Positions 1 to 8,329 of a stretch of DNA of 64,000 bases are shown here, piece after piece. Origin of the DNA: Mucilaginibacter sp. UR6-11 (GTDB lineage: Bacteria > Bacteroidota > Bacteroidia > Sphingobacteriales > Sphingobacteriaceae); the NCBI RefSeq assembly GCF_020880695.1, contig NZ_JAJIWO010000002.1, forward strand, positions 558,432 through 622,431, read 5' to 3'. The position numbers and the translations under genes were made by a program. The notes beneath the pieces were generated by a model. The model did not search any database, had not been told where the DNA came from, and saw only the letters and a list, made by a program, of their open reading frames with translations. How positions within the stretch are numbered: the stretch's first letter is position 1; every line of letters begins with the position of its first letter.

Positions 1-2
1 TT

Positions 3-86
3 GAAAGCATAGCCGAAGCCGAACAAAAAAGGCAGAACTACATGCGCCGCAGGATAGCCAGGTACAAAATAGCCAAAAAGAAATAG
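3..86 (+). CDS. C-terminal end of an upstream gene (partial)
   Basis: The window opens inside an open frame that runs for 27 codons from base 3 and stops at TAG 84-86. The visible tail is very basic (it ends RRRIARYKIAKKK), which would suit an RNA- or DNA-binding protein or a cytoplasmic tail after a membrane segment. Nothing more can be said about its family. It could also be a chance open frame, because the other forward frames give only unremarkable peptides here. About 150 bases without a recognisable gene separate it from the TMEM220-like gene. Confidence 0.35.
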   Translation, partial: ESIAEAEQKRQNYMRRRIARYKIAKKK

Positions 87-236
87 TGGTATTGCCGGAT
101 CAGAACGTAATTGCTTTTTTACAAAACCCTTGCATTTATATACTATAATTGTGCATTAGTACAGTAAATTTACAAATTATGATATTGGTCATAAATCATA
201 ATTAAACCTGGTATTATCTTTACAAAAATTATCACC

Positions 237-614
237 ATGATTGCCTTCATTATTATAAACGTTATTTTCTGCCTGTCGTTTTTAGTGTTTGCCTACCTGA
301 ACCTTAATGATATTGACTGGTACTTATGGGTGCCCATATATGTTGCAGTGGCCGCCTGTTGCGGTTTGGCCTGCTTCGGGATGTATTACCCTAAAGTATA
401 TTTAGGGCTAACCGCCTTTTACCTGGTCTACGCCGTTAAGCTGTTCTTTGAAAAAGATGGCGTGCGCGACTGGATTGTTAAGTACCGCGCGCCGAGCCTG
501 GTTGAAACCATGCAGGCCGAGAAGCCTTTCATTGAAAATACCCGCGAGTTTTTTGGTTTGCTGATCATATCTGCCGCGCTGATCATTGATTATGTTGTGG
601 TGATACATATTTAA
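237..614 (+). CDS. TMEM220-like small membrane protein
   Basis: A 125-residue hydrophobic protein with about four membrane segments (roughly residues 1-21, 29-48, 51-70 and 103-123). The N-terminal part carries the FAYLNLNDIDWYLWVPIY-type stretch (residues about 18-35) and the C-terminal part the ENTREFFGLLI stretch, both of which I associate with the transmembrane family 220. The biochemical role of this family is unknown. It ends only 7 bases before the eboA start, so it is probably co-transcribed with the ebo genes and may act with them at the inner membrane. The ATG at 237 is the first start in frame and gives a hydrophobic N-terminus. Confidence 0.7.
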   Translation: MIAFIIINVIFCLSFLVFAYLNLNDIDWYLWVPIYVAVAACCGLACFGMYYPKVYLGLTAFYLVYAVKLFFEKDGVRDWIVKYRAPSLVETMQAEKPFIENTREFFGLLIISAALIIDYVVVIHI

Positions 615-621
615 TTACAAG

Positions 622-1455
622 GTGGACCAGATCAAATCGATATTAAAAGAAATTTTACAGGTTAATGTTGCCCCCGACGTATTTACCTGGCTGGAAGAAA
701 AACGTCCCCTGAATACCGCGTTTGCCTTGCTGCCGCGTAAAACAGGGAAAGCCGTTGTAAATGTTACTGCCGGCCAATCCGGGCAGCTGGATGCGATCAT
801 CCCAGGTTTTACGGTTGATGGCTGGACGATCGACCGCCTGGGTCGTGCTTATCTGTTATTAAATTTAGATACTGCCGATAAAGACGCATACTTCCGCGTA
901 ATAGAAAACCTGTTCCTGGCTGCCGAGATGGGCGAGCTGGTTGCCTTATATTCGGCCTTACCGTTACTGGCTTACCCGGAGATCTGGGTTAAACGGTGCT
1001 CGGAAGGTATCCGCAGTAATATCGGCAGCGTGTTAGAGGCCATTATGTATTCTAATCCTTATCCCGCCCAAAACCTGGATCAAAGCGCGTGGAATCAGTT
1101 GGTTTTAAAAGCATTTTTTACCGATAAGGACATCAACAAAATCATTGGCATTGATACCCGTGCCAATAAAGAACTGGCCTATATCCTGAGCGATTACGCG
1201 CACGAGCGCTGGGCCGCCGGCCGCGAAGTCAACCCTAAATCATGGCGCCTGGTTGGTCCGTTTATTGACGACAAGCTTTTTGAAGATATTAAACGTTTAT
1301 TTGAGGAAGGTAACCTGGCCGACCGCAGGGCCGGTGCATTGGCTGTATCGGCATCAAACTACCAGCCGGCAAGAACGTTATTAAACAAATACCCCGAGCT
1401 GGTAACAGCTATTGAAAACAAGAACTTAAGCTGGGATACTTTAACCGGCAACTAA
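622..1455 (+). CDS. eboA: EboA domain protein (ebo cluster)
   Basis: A 277-residue soluble protein with no signal peptide or membrane segment. I assign EboA from its position at the head of an eboA-B-C-D-E-F series and from the family-like N-terminal part (LPRKTGK and a VDGWTIDRLGR stretch near residue 70). EboA has no established enzymatic activity. In the cyanobacterium Nostoc the ebo genes are linked to moving a scytonemin precursor to the periplasm; the cargo here is unknown. The start chosen is GTG 622, because no ATG lies nearby and it falls just after the TMEM220 stop at 614. The next gene begins 12 bases downstream, so operon coupling is likely. Confidence 0.82.
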   Translation: MDQIKSILKEILQVNVAPDVFTWLEEKRPLNTAFALLPRKTGKAVVNVTAGQSGQLDAIIPGFTVDGWTIDRLGRAYLLLNLDTADKDAYFRVIENLFLAAEMGELVALYSALPLLAYPEIWVKRCSEGIRSNIGSVLEAIMYSNPYPAQNLDQSAWNQLVLKAFFTDKDINKIIGIDTRANKELAYILSDYAHERWAAGREVNPKSWRLVGPFIDDKLFEDIKRLFEEGNLADRRAGALAVSASNYQPARTLLNKYPELVTAIENKNLSWDTLTGN

Positions 1456-1467
1456 ATACAGAAAGCT

Positions 1468-2454
1468 ATGTGTTGTACCCACTCGTTTGAAGAAGTAAAG
1501 TCTGAACCACTGTCGCCGCCGGTTAGCCTGGACGGCATAAAAGGGATGAAGTTTTTTGACCCGCATGTGCACATGACATCGCGCACTACGGACGATTACC
1601 AGGCCATGGCCGACGCCGGCGTTGTGGCCCTAATTGAGCCCGCTTTTTGGCTGGGCCAGCCGCGTACCGGTATTGATACTTTCAGAGATTATTACAGCAG
1701 CCTGATAGGCTGGGAGCGTTTCCGTTCGTCGCAGTTTGGTATTAAGCATTATTGTACCATCGGCTTAAACTCGCGCGAGGCAAATAACGAAGCGCTGGCC
1801 GAGCAGGTGATGGAGATATTGCCATTATTTATTTACAAAGAAGGTGTGGTAGGCATTGGCGAGATTGGTTTTGACGACCAAACCCCCGCCGAAGAGAAAT
1901 ATTACCGCGCACAGCTTGAACTGGCAAAAGAAGCCGGCCTGCCGGTGCAGATCCATACCCCGCACCGCGATAAAAAAGGCGGCACCACGCGCAGTATGGA
2001 TATTGCCATCGAGCATGGCCTTGATCCCCGCATGGTTATCGTCGATCATAACAATGAGGAAACTGTGAAAGAAGTGCTCGACCGTGGTTTCTGGGCGGCA
2101 TTCACCATTTATCCGTTCACTAAAATGGGGAATGAGCGCATGGTTGATATAGCCAAACAATATGGCCCCGAACGGATCATGGTTAACTCGGCTGCCGACT
2201 GGGGCATCAGCGACCCGTTAGCGGTACCAAAAACCGCGGCGCTGATGAAGATCCGCGGGATAAGTGATGCCGATATTGAGTTAATTACCTATCGCAACGC
2301 TATCACCGCCTTTGCACAAAGCGGGCAGATTGACGAGAAAGATTTTGCTACTGCCGGCAGCGCTATAGATCAAAGCCAGAAATTTGAAGGCAACACCATT
2401 TTACGTGGCGGACAGCAACCGCGCATTGATAAATCATCCATCATCATCAGCTAA
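1468..2454 (+). CDS. eboB: EboB, TatD-family metal hydrolase
   Basis: A 328-residue TIM-barrel metallohydrolase of the TatD type. Metal ligands visible in order are HVH at residues 33-35, Glu in GEIGFDD (about 131), His in QIHTPHR (about 165), the DHNNE motif (about 193) and Asp in the AADWG motif (about 245). TatD proteins are cytoplasmic hydrolases of nucleic acids or of small cyclic substrates; the EboB substrate is not known. The first 26 residues, starting MCCTHS, look like an added leader, and Met27 (base 1546) directly before FFDPHVH is a possible alternative start. It lies 12 bases after eboA and 2 bases before eboC, as expected for an operon. Confidence 0.88.
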   Translation: MCCTHSFEEVKSEPLSPPVSLDGIKGMKFFDPHVHMTSRTTDDYQAMADAGVVALIEPAFWLGQPRTGIDTFRDYYSSLIGWERFRSSQFGIKHYCTIGLNSREANNEALAEQVMEILPLFIYKEGVVGIGEIGFDDQTPAEEKYYRAQLELAKEAGLPVQIHTPHRDKKGGTTRSMDIAIEHGLDPRMVIVDHNNEETVKEVLDRGFWAAFTIYPFTKMGNERMVDIAKQYGPERIMVNSAADWGISDPLAVPKTAALMKIRGISDADIELITYRNAITAFAQSGQIDEKDFATAGSAIDQSQKFEGNTILRGGQQPRIDKSSIIIS

Positions 2455-2456
2455 TT

Positions 2457-3347
2457 ATGGCAGGTAAACTAACCCTATATTTAAGGCTGATGCGCCCGGC
2501 CAATATTGTAACCTCGGTTGCCGATGTGCTGGCGGGTATCGCTATATCCGGTTATTTTTACCACCTTACGTTTACTACCGGCAGCTTTTATCCCGTTGTG
2601 CTGCTTTGCCTGTCAACCATCGGCTTATACAGCGGCGGCATTGTATTTAACGACGTGTTTGATGCGGAGCTTGACAAAGTTGAACGCCCCGAACGCGCCA
2701 TCCCCGCCGGACTGGTCAGCTTAAAAGAGGCATCGTTTTTAGGGATTTTCCTTTTATTATGGGGCATTGGTTTTGCTTTCTCCTACAGCAACCATGCCGG
2801 CGCATTAGCCGTTGCGATAGCCTTTTTTGCCTTATTATATAATAAGATCAGTAAGCATATTAAATTTATTGGCCCGCTTAATATGGGCTTATGCCGGGGG
2901 TTAAACCTGTTATTGGGTATCAGTATTTCGGTACCGATGCTCACGCATTTTTATTACCTGGCTGCGGTGCCCGTCATCTACATTTTCTCTATCACCATGA
3001 TAAGCCAGGGCGAGGTGCATGGCGGCAATAAGCGTAACCTGTATATTGGCGGGGTGCTGTATGCCATTGTGATAGCAGCTATACTTTACTTTGCTATAAG
3101 CCAGCAGCAATCCATAACCATTGGGTTTGTTTTGCCTTTTGCCTGGATGATCTTCCGGCCGCTTTTAAGCGCTATTAAAGACCCGGTTGGTAAAAATATC
3201 GGCCTGGCGGTTAAAGCCGGGGTCATCTCTTTAATACTGATGGATGCCGCCTGGGCAGCCGCCTTCGGCGCTATATGGGCCGGCATATTTATTGCCTGCC
3301 TGCTGCCGGTTTCTATGTGGTTTGCCAAACGGTTTGCGGTAACGTAA
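2457..3347 (+). CDS. eboC: EboC, UbiA-like prenyltransferase
   Basis: A 296-residue polytopic membrane protein with about eight or nine hydrophobic segments. It has the UbiA-family aspartate motif NDVFDAELDKVERPERAIPAG, slightly rearranged as NDxxDxxxD (about residues 65-73), followed by the RPERAIPAG stretch seen in the family. The second UbiA aspartate motif is less clear; the matching loop reads YNKISKHIKFIGPLNMG. UbiA enzymes attach polyprenyl chains to aromatic or other acceptors in the inner membrane. Within the ebo cluster this suggests lipid tagging or anchoring of the transported compound, which is inference. Its stop is followed by a large inverted repeat carrying a terminator-like hairpin, which separates it from eboD. 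Confidence 0.87.
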   Translation: MAGKLTLYLRLMRPANIVTSVADVLAGIAISGYFYHLTFTTGSFYPVVLLCLSTIGLYSGGIVFNDVFDAELDKVERPERAIPAGLVSLKEASFLGIFLLLWGIGFAFSYSNHAGALAVAIAFFALLYNKISKHIKFIGPLNMGLCRGLNLLLGISISVPMLTHFYYLAAVPVIYIFSITMISQGEVHGGNKRNLYIGGVLYAIVIAAILYFAISQQQSITIGFVLPFAWMIFRPLLSAIKDPVGKNIGLAVKAGVISLILMDAAWAAAFGAIWAGIFIACLLPVSMWFAKRFAVT

Positions 3348-3372
3348 GTTCATCCTGTTAAGCCTTTACGCG

Positions 3373-3974
3373 CTTGGCTTGCCCCGCTCCTGGCTGCGGA
3401 GGCTCATTACTTTTTCCTTGATGAAAAAGTAACAAAAAATCAAGTCAGCAAATAGGCTTCTCTGCGCTCAGGGCCTTTGCCCGGCAGTCCAGGTAAAACC
3501 TCGGGCCGCGCCGCTTTTGCGCTGCTATCGCTCGCACTTACCCCACGCTTCAGCAAAATCTGCGAATGCCCTTGCCACCGCACAACCGAACATTGTTTTA
3601 CCTTCCCTCACCCGAAACTTTTTTGCTGACACTTCGCACAATACCAACATTCTGCTAACGTTACAGATTGGATGCAATGCTCAATTGGGGATTAAACCTT
3701 GTTTCATAACTAAAACCGTCAGACGGGCAGCTTCGGGCGAAAGCCGGTAAAACAAACTGGGTGGTGCGGTAGCAAGGGCATTGGTAATTTTGCCTGAAGC
3801 GTGGCCTGTGGGTGCGATAGCGGAGGCAAAAGGACCGGGCCCTCGGTTTTACCGGCTTTGCAGCGCATAAGGCCTGTGCGTCAAAGAAGCATCCTGTCTG
3901 ACTTGATTTTTGGTTACTTTGTATCAAGACAAAGTAACAGCCACCGCGGCAATTGAGCGGGGCAAGCCAGGAGC
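3373..3974. repeat. Large imperfect inverted repeat between eboC and eboD
   Basis: Two arms of about 245 bases (roughly 3373-3617 and 3730-3974) are imperfect reverse complements around a loop of about 112 bases. Matching landmarks include GGCTTGCCCCGCTC in arm 1 against GAGCGGGGCAAGCC in arm 2, AAAATCAAGTC against GACTTGATTTT, CCACGCTTCAG against CTGAAGCGTGG, and GCCCTTGC against GCAAGGGC. Each arm carries its own small hairpin ending in GTAAC. No transposase or credible coding frame is inside; the short frames that cross it are by-products of the repeat. It looks like a dispersed non-autonomous element that inserted into the ebo operon. The remaining bases to 4120 show nothing else. Confidence 0.85.
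3407..3432 (+). terminator. Hairpin downstream of eboC, inside the inverted repeat
   Basis: TTACTTTTT at 3407-3415 pairs perfectly with AAAAAGTAA at 3424-3432 around an 8-base loop. It lies 60 bases after the eboC stop. The opposite arm has the equivalent stem GTTACTTT/AAAGTAAC at 3913-3938. It may attenuate read-through into eboD. There is no long T run after it, so termination is uncertain. Confidence 0.45.
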
Positions 3975-4120
3975 ACATAGGCAATCCCGCGATAGGTTAA
4001 AAAATAGGTAGTCGTGACACCTTATAAATTAATCTCCTTTTAATCCTACCTCAATATTTCCGTCAAATTTTAGATATATAGGCGATATTAATTTTATGTT
4101 TTAGATATTCGCTTTTAGTT

Positions 4121-5287
4121 ATGGAATATTTGCAGCAGTCGTTTAGTGTAAAGTTTGAGTACAAGGTGTTTTTTACTACGGGGCTTTTTGATTTAACCAA
4201 TACCGGGTTTGACGCATTTTTGGCGGCAGATTCAACATCCGCCTCGCTAAAAAAAATACTTTTTGTGGTAGATCAGGATGTGCTTAACGCTAACCCTGCG
4301 CTGGCTGATAAAATAAGGCGCTATTTCGCTATCCATAAGGCAGCGCAGCTAATCCCCGAAATTATATTGATGCCCGGTGGCGAGGTTGTTAAGAACGACG
4401 AAAGCCACTTTAGCAGGTTATTGGATATTATTAACCAATACGGCATCGACCGTCATAGCTACGTTGCGGCTATTGGCGGGGGCTCATTGCTGGATATGGC
4501 AGGTTATGCCGCCGCGGTGGCCCATCGCGGGGTAAAGCATATCCGGATACCTACTACCGTGTTATCACAAAATGATTCGGGCGTAGGGGTTAAAAACAGC
4601 ATTAATTATTTCGGCAAAAAAAATTTCCTGGGCACATTTGTACCGCCGGTAGCAGTTTTTAATGACGACCAGTTTTTATTAACACTTACCGCTCGGGATT
4701 ACCGCTCGGGCATTGCCGAAGCCATCAAGGTATCGTTAATCAAAGATGCTTCATTTTTTGAATGGCTGGAAAATAACGCGGCCGCCCTGGTGGCCCGCGA
4801 TATGGACACCATGAAATATTTAATAAAACGCTGTGCCGAATTGCATCTTAATCATATTGCGGGGCTTGACCCGTTTGAAAAAGGGTCGTCCCGGCCGTTG
4901 GATTTCGGGCATTGGAGCGCGCATAAGCTGGAGCAGTTAACCAACTTTAAAGTTTTACACGGAGAAGCGGTGGCACTGGGGATAGCACTGGATACGGTTT
5001 ATTCTAACCTGTCAGGCAGGTTATCGGCGGACGAAACACACCGTGTAATCAACCTGATCAAAAAAATCGGGTTTGAAATAACGCACCCGCTGCTGGAAGT
5101 AAGCGGCGAAGACAGCCCGATATTGATAGGCCTGCAGGAGTTTAGGGAACACCTGGGCGGCGAGCTAACCATCATGCTGCTTACCCAAATTGGCGTGGGT
5201 ATCGAGGTGCATGAGATGGATGCCGGGCTGGTGAAGAAAGCCGGTGAAATATTAAAGAATGAATATGCTGCGTTAAGTGCAGTATAG
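4121..5287 (+). CDS. eboD: EboD, 3-dehydroquinate synthase-like enzyme
   Basis: A 388-residue member of the dehydroquinate synthase/sedoheptulose-phosphate cyclase superfamily. The NAD-binding GGGS is at residues 119-122 and the IPTT stretch at 143-146. Probable zinc ligands are Glu200 (GIAEAIK), His264 (DFGHW) and His280 (LHGEA). Superfamily members use NAD and zinc to cyclise sugar phosphates. Because it sits in the ebo cluster rather than with aro genes, I expect a specialised cyclase rather than the housekeeping AroB; its substrate is unknown. It is separated from eboC by the inverted repeat, so it may need its own promoter or rely on read-through. Confidence 0.87.
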   Translation: MEYLQQSFSVKFEYKVFFTTGLFDLTNTGFDAFLAADSTSASLKKILFVVDQDVLNANPALADKIRRYFAIHKAAQLIPEIILMPGGEVVKNDESHFSRLLDIINQYGIDRHSYVAAIGGGSLLDMAGYAAAVAHRGVKHIRIPTTVLSQNDSGVGVKNSINYFGKKNFLGTFVPPVAVFNDDQFLLTLTARDYRSGIAEAIKVSLIKDASFFEWLENNAAALVARDMDTMKYLIKRCAELHLNHIAGLDPFEKGSSRPLDFGHWSAHKLEQLTNFKVLHGEAVALGIALDTVYSNLSGRLSADETHRVINLIKKIGFEITHPLLEVSGEDSPILIGLQEFREHLGGELTIMLLTQIGVGIEVHEMDAGLVKKAGEILKNEYAALSAV

Positions 5288-5304
5288 CTGAATAACCAAA
5301 TAAT

Positions 5305-5399
5305 CCCCTCCTTGGGAGGGGTGTGTTGGACTGCGCACAGGCAGGCAGGGGGTTTAACGCCAGATCAAACCCCTGCCTCCTCCTTCCCCTCGGGAAGGA
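5305..5399. repeat. Triple-hairpin intergenic element between eboD and eboE
   Basis: Three inverted repeats lie in tandem. CCCCTCC 5305-5311 pairs with GGAGGGG 5315-5321. An AGGCAGG...TTT arm (5343-5355) pairs with AAACCCCTGCCT (5367-5378), with one extra G. TCCTTCCC 5381-5388 pairs with GGGAAGGA 5392-5399. The GC-rich text differs from both flanking genes. It resembles a dispersed intergenic palindromic element that would fold in the eboD-eboE transcript; a role in mRNA processing or attenuation is inference. Confidence 0.7.
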
Positions 5400-5446
5400 A
5401 TTGCACAATCCCGCGCGTTTATAAGACTACCTAATTTTCAGACATA

Positions 5447-6652
5447 ATGCGAGTAGCTACCGGACATTTAACTTACTGCACTAATATCCACCCCGGCGAA
5501 AACTGGCCGTCGCATTTTGCTGCCTTAAAAAATAATTTTTCAAGTATAAAGGCCCGGGTTTCGGCCGGTGGTGCCATGGGCATTGGGTTGCGCCTGTCAA
5601 ACGTGGCGAGCATCGAATTAGAGAATCCTGCAAGTTTAGCCGGTTTTAAGCAGTGGCTCGCTGATAATGATGCCTATGTTTTTACCATGAATGGTTTTCC
5701 TTACGGCGAATTTCATGATACTGCGGTTAAAGACCAGGTACACGCGCCCGACTGGACAACCAGGCTCCGCGTTGACTATACGCTGAGGATGTTCCGCATC
5801 CTGGCAGACTTGCTGCCCAAAGGAATGGATGGGGGTATATCAACATCGCCCTTAAGCTATAAACACTGGTATAAAACTACGGGGCAATTAGAACAGGCAA
5901 AAATCAGCGCTACCGCCAACATCTTGCTGGTTGCCGAAGAATTAATAAAGACAGGGCTTGAAAAGGGCGTAATTATGCACCTGGACATTGAGCCCGAGCC
6001 CGACGGCGTACTGGAAACCGGCGAAGAGTTTATAAATTGGTATGAGAATGTTTTATTGCCGCAGGGCACAGAAAATATCGCCAGAAAATTCAATGTTTCT
6101 GCCGGAGAAGCGGCAGAATTAATCAAACAGCACATCACTTTATGTTATGATGTTTGCCACTTTGCCATTGGTTATGAACCGCACCGTCAGGTTATTGACG
6201 AGCTGGCTGCCAGGGGGCTTAAGGTTGGCAAAATACAGATCAGCGCTGCGCTTAATGCTTTATTGTCTGAAGATACCGACCTGCGCGAGGATGTGAAAAA
6301 TGCTTTCGCCAGGTTTGATGAGTCGACTTACCTGCACCAGGTGGTTGCTAAAAAGATAAACGGAAAGCTAATACGCTATCCCGACCTGCCCGAAGCGCTG
6401 GCGGATATTGAAAACCCACTGGTAGAGCAATGGCGGGCACATTTTCACGTACCAATATTTACCGAAGAGTATGGCCCGGTGCAGTCAACCCAGGGGGATA
6501 TCCTGGCGGTGTTGGCGATCCAGAAAGAGCAACCCTTTACCACGCACCTGGAAGTTGAAACCTATACCTGGGGCGTACTGCCCGATGCCAAGAAACTGCC
6601 CATTAATGACTCTATTGTACGCGAGTTAAATTGGGTTAAAGATCAATTATAA
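5447..6652 (+). CDS. eboE: EboE, TIM-barrel protein of the ebo cluster
   Basis: A 401-residue protein of the xylose-isomerase-like TIM-barrel type. Typical stretches are MRVATGHLTYCTNIHPGE at the N-terminus, LDIEPEPDG near residue 180 and CYDVCHFAIGYE near residue 230; the acidic and histidine residues in these could bind a metal. The family is annotated as metabolite traffic protein EboE. The real reaction is not known. Start ATG 5447 matches the conserved N-terminus. It follows the triple-hairpin element and precedes eboF by 11 bases, so eboE and eboF are likely translated from one message. Confidence 0.88.
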   Translation: MRVATGHLTYCTNIHPGENWPSHFAALKNNFSSIKARVSAGGAMGIGLRLSNVASIELENPASLAGFKQWLADNDAYVFTMNGFPYGEFHDTAVKDQVHAPDWTTRLRVDYTLRMFRILADLLPKGMDGGISTSPLSYKHWYKTTGQLEQAKISATANILLVAEELIKTGLEKGVIMHLDIEPEPDGVLETGEEFINWYENVLLPQGTENIARKFNVSAGEAAELIKQHITLCYDVCHFAIGYEPHRQVIDELAARGLKVGKIQISAALNALLSEDTDLREDVKNAFARFDESTYLHQVVAKKINGKLIRYPDLPEALADIENPLVEQWRAHFHVPIFTEEYGPVQSTQGDILAVLAIQKEQPFTTHLEVETYTWGVLPDAKKLPINDSIVRELNWVKDQL

Positions 6653-6663
6653 TATTAATCATC

Positions 6664-8010
6664 ATGAAAAAAACGGTTGTAATAGATGTTGTAGGCTTAT
6701 CAAAATCTGTAATAGGCGAGCATACGCCGTTTTTGAAGAAATACATAGCCGACAGGAATATCACCGTTATTGAACCGGTTTTGCCTGCTGTTACTACATC
6801 GGTGCAATCTACTTACCTAACAGGTAAATGGCCGGCAGCTACCGGCATTGTCGGCAACGGCTGGTATGACCGTACAGATGCCGAAGTGAAATTCTGGAAA
6901 CAATCAAATAAACTGGTTAACGGGGATAAGATCTGGGATAAAGGGAAGCAGGAAGACCCTTCATTTACCAGTGCCAATATGTTTTGGTGGTACAATATGT
7001 ACTCAACCGCCGACTACTCGGTAACCCCGCGCCCGCAATACCTGGCCGACGGGCGTAAAATGCCTGATTGCTATTCGCAGCCCGCCGAACTGCGCGATGT
7101 GCTGCAGGACAAGCTGGGGCAGTTCCCGTTATTTCAATTCTGGGGGCCGGGCGCCAATATTAAATCAACCCAATGGATAGCAGACGCGTCCATGTTGAAC
7201 GATGACCTGCACAACCCGACGCTAACCACCATTTACCTGCCGCACCTGGACTACTGCCTGCAAAAATTTGGTCCCGACCTGGCAAAGATCAGTAAGGAAG
7301 TGAACGAGATTGACGCGGTGGTTGAACAACTGGTCGCTTTTTATAAAAAGAAAGATGCGGAGATCATTATCCTGTCTGAATATGGTATTGCGCCGGTAAA
7401 TAACCCGGTTCATTTAAACCGGTTGTTCCGCGAAAATAATTTACTGCAGATCCGGGTTGAGCGCGGGCTGGAGCTGCTGGATGCCGGTGCATCAAAAGCT
7501 TTTGTGGTTGCTGATCATCAGATAGCGCATATTTATATCAATGACCCGTCGGTTACTGAAAAAGTAACGGCCCTGTTAAAAGGCGTTAAAGGCGTAGAAC
7601 TGGTATTAGATCGCGCAGCCCAAAAGAAACATCATATAGACCATGAACGTGCCGGCGATATTGTGGTAGTGGCTGATAAAGACAGTTGGTTCACCTACTA
7701 CTTTTGGCTGAACGATGCGGTAGCGCCGGATTATGCACGCTGCGTTGATATCCACAAAAAGCCGGGCTATGATCCTGTTGAAATGTTTATGACCTCGAAG
7801 GGCCGTGCAGCCTACAAGCTGGCCCGCAAGCTGGCCGGTTTCAGGTACGTGATGGATGTGATCCCGCTGGATGCAACGCTGATCAAAGGCTCGCACGGGC
7901 GTACCAATATCGCTGATGAATATAAAGCTGTGTTGATAACTGATGATGCGCTGCAGGATGTGCAGCCTACTGATGTTTTTGATGTGATCTGGAAGAGTTT
8001 AAAAGGATAA
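6664..8010 (+). CDS. eboF: EboF, alkaline phosphatase/phosphodiesterase-fold protein
   Basis: A 448-residue protein of the nucleotide pyrophosphatase/phosphodiesterase branch of the alkaline phosphatase superfamily, without a signal peptide. Asp8 in VIDVVG and Thr44/Thr45 in PAVTTS fit the first metal ligand and the nucleophile. Where many relatives have SDHG it reads SEYG (residues 238-241), so one metal ligand pair is altered. A later GSHGRTN motif is intact and may supply a histidine. It closes the ebo cluster. In such clusters it may cleave a phosphodiester or phosphate from the traffic intermediate, which is inference. A REP-like palindrome begins 15 bases downstream. Confidence 0.87.
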   Translation: MKKTVVIDVVGLSKSVIGEHTPFLKKYIADRNITVIEPVLPAVTTSVQSTYLTGKWPAATGIVGNGWYDRTDAEVKFWKQSNKLVNGDKIWDKGKQEDPSFTSANMFWWYNMYSTADYSVTPRPQYLADGRKMPDCYSQPAELRDVLQDKLGQFPLFQFWGPGANIKSTQWIADASMLNDDLHNPTLTTIYLPHLDYCLQKFGPDLAKISKEVNEIDAVVEQLVAFYKKKDAEIIILSEYGIAPVNNPVHLNRLFRENNLLQIRVERGLELLDAGASKAFVVADHQIAHIYINDPSVTEKVTALLKGVKGVELVLDRAAQKKHHIDHERAGDIVVVADKDSWFTYYFWLNDAVAPDYARCVDIHKKPGYDPVEMFMTSKGRAAYKLARKLAGFRYVMDVIPLDATLIKGSHGRTNIADEYKAVLITDDALQDVQPTDVFDVIWKSLKG

Positions 8011-8025
8011 CAACCCATCTATTAA

Positions 8026-8123
8026 CTTGCGCTCGTTTATAACGAGCGCTTAACATGGATTAGCATTTACAATGCGATACAATCGCAAGACCATATTAAG
8101 CACTCGTTATAAACGAGCGCAAG
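8026..8123. repeat. REP-like palindromic element after eboF
   Basis: Two 27-base arms (8026-8052 and 8097-8123) are inverted copies with a single mismatch. Each contains the inner palindrome CGCTCGTTTATAACGAGCG or its partner. Between them are two short palindromes, GCATT-TAC-AATGC and GCGAT-ACA-ATCGC. The structure is like REP/BIME elements mobilised by IS200-type REP-associated transposases, none of which is present here. It would also act as a strong hairpin at the end of the ebo transcript. Confidence 0.75.
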
Positions 8124-8171
8124 AAGGATAGTAACTGTTTGACCTGGCTTTGTCCTCAATCACCCCAAATA

Positions 8172-8198
8172 TTGTCTTTTTTGGCCATGATACTTTTG
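8172..8198 (+). promoter_or_regulatory. Candidate Bacteroidota promoter upstream of the DoxX-like gene
   Basis: TTG at 8172-8174 and TACTTTTG at 8191-8198 match the Bacteroidota -33 and -7 (TAnnTTTG) boxes with a 16-base spacer, slightly shorter than usual. A second TAnnTTTG box, TATGTTTG, is at 8211-8218. The predicted leader to the ATG at 8330 would be about 120 bases. Confidence 0.35.
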
Positions 8199-8329
8199 TC
8201 AACCGATGTTTATGTTTGTATTTATTAAATATAGCGTCATTATGCCCATTGATTCATGCTTGTCGCGTATGCCTTTAAATATTATATTTGATATCGGGTA
8301 AACTATTAAACCACCTAATTACAATTAAC

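Noticed and set aside
3373..3974. The inverted repeat as an insertion sequence with terminal repeats
   Set aside because: The arms make up most of the element, there is no transposase frame between them, and no target-site duplication was recognised.
3517..3984. Two overlapping short open frames (about 77 and 107 codons) on opposite strands between eboC and eboD
   Set aside because: Both lie inside the large inverted repeat, overlap each other, and have no family features or plausible start signals; they follow from the repeat's composition.
4121..5287. Housekeeping 3-dehydroquinate synthase (aroB)
   Set aside because: The gene lies within the ebo cluster with no shikimate genes around, and the family's ebo branch fits the context better.
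8288..8329. Upstream TTG start for the DoxX-like gene
   Set aside because: ATG 8330 gives the expected N-terminus; the 14 extra residues have no family counterpart.
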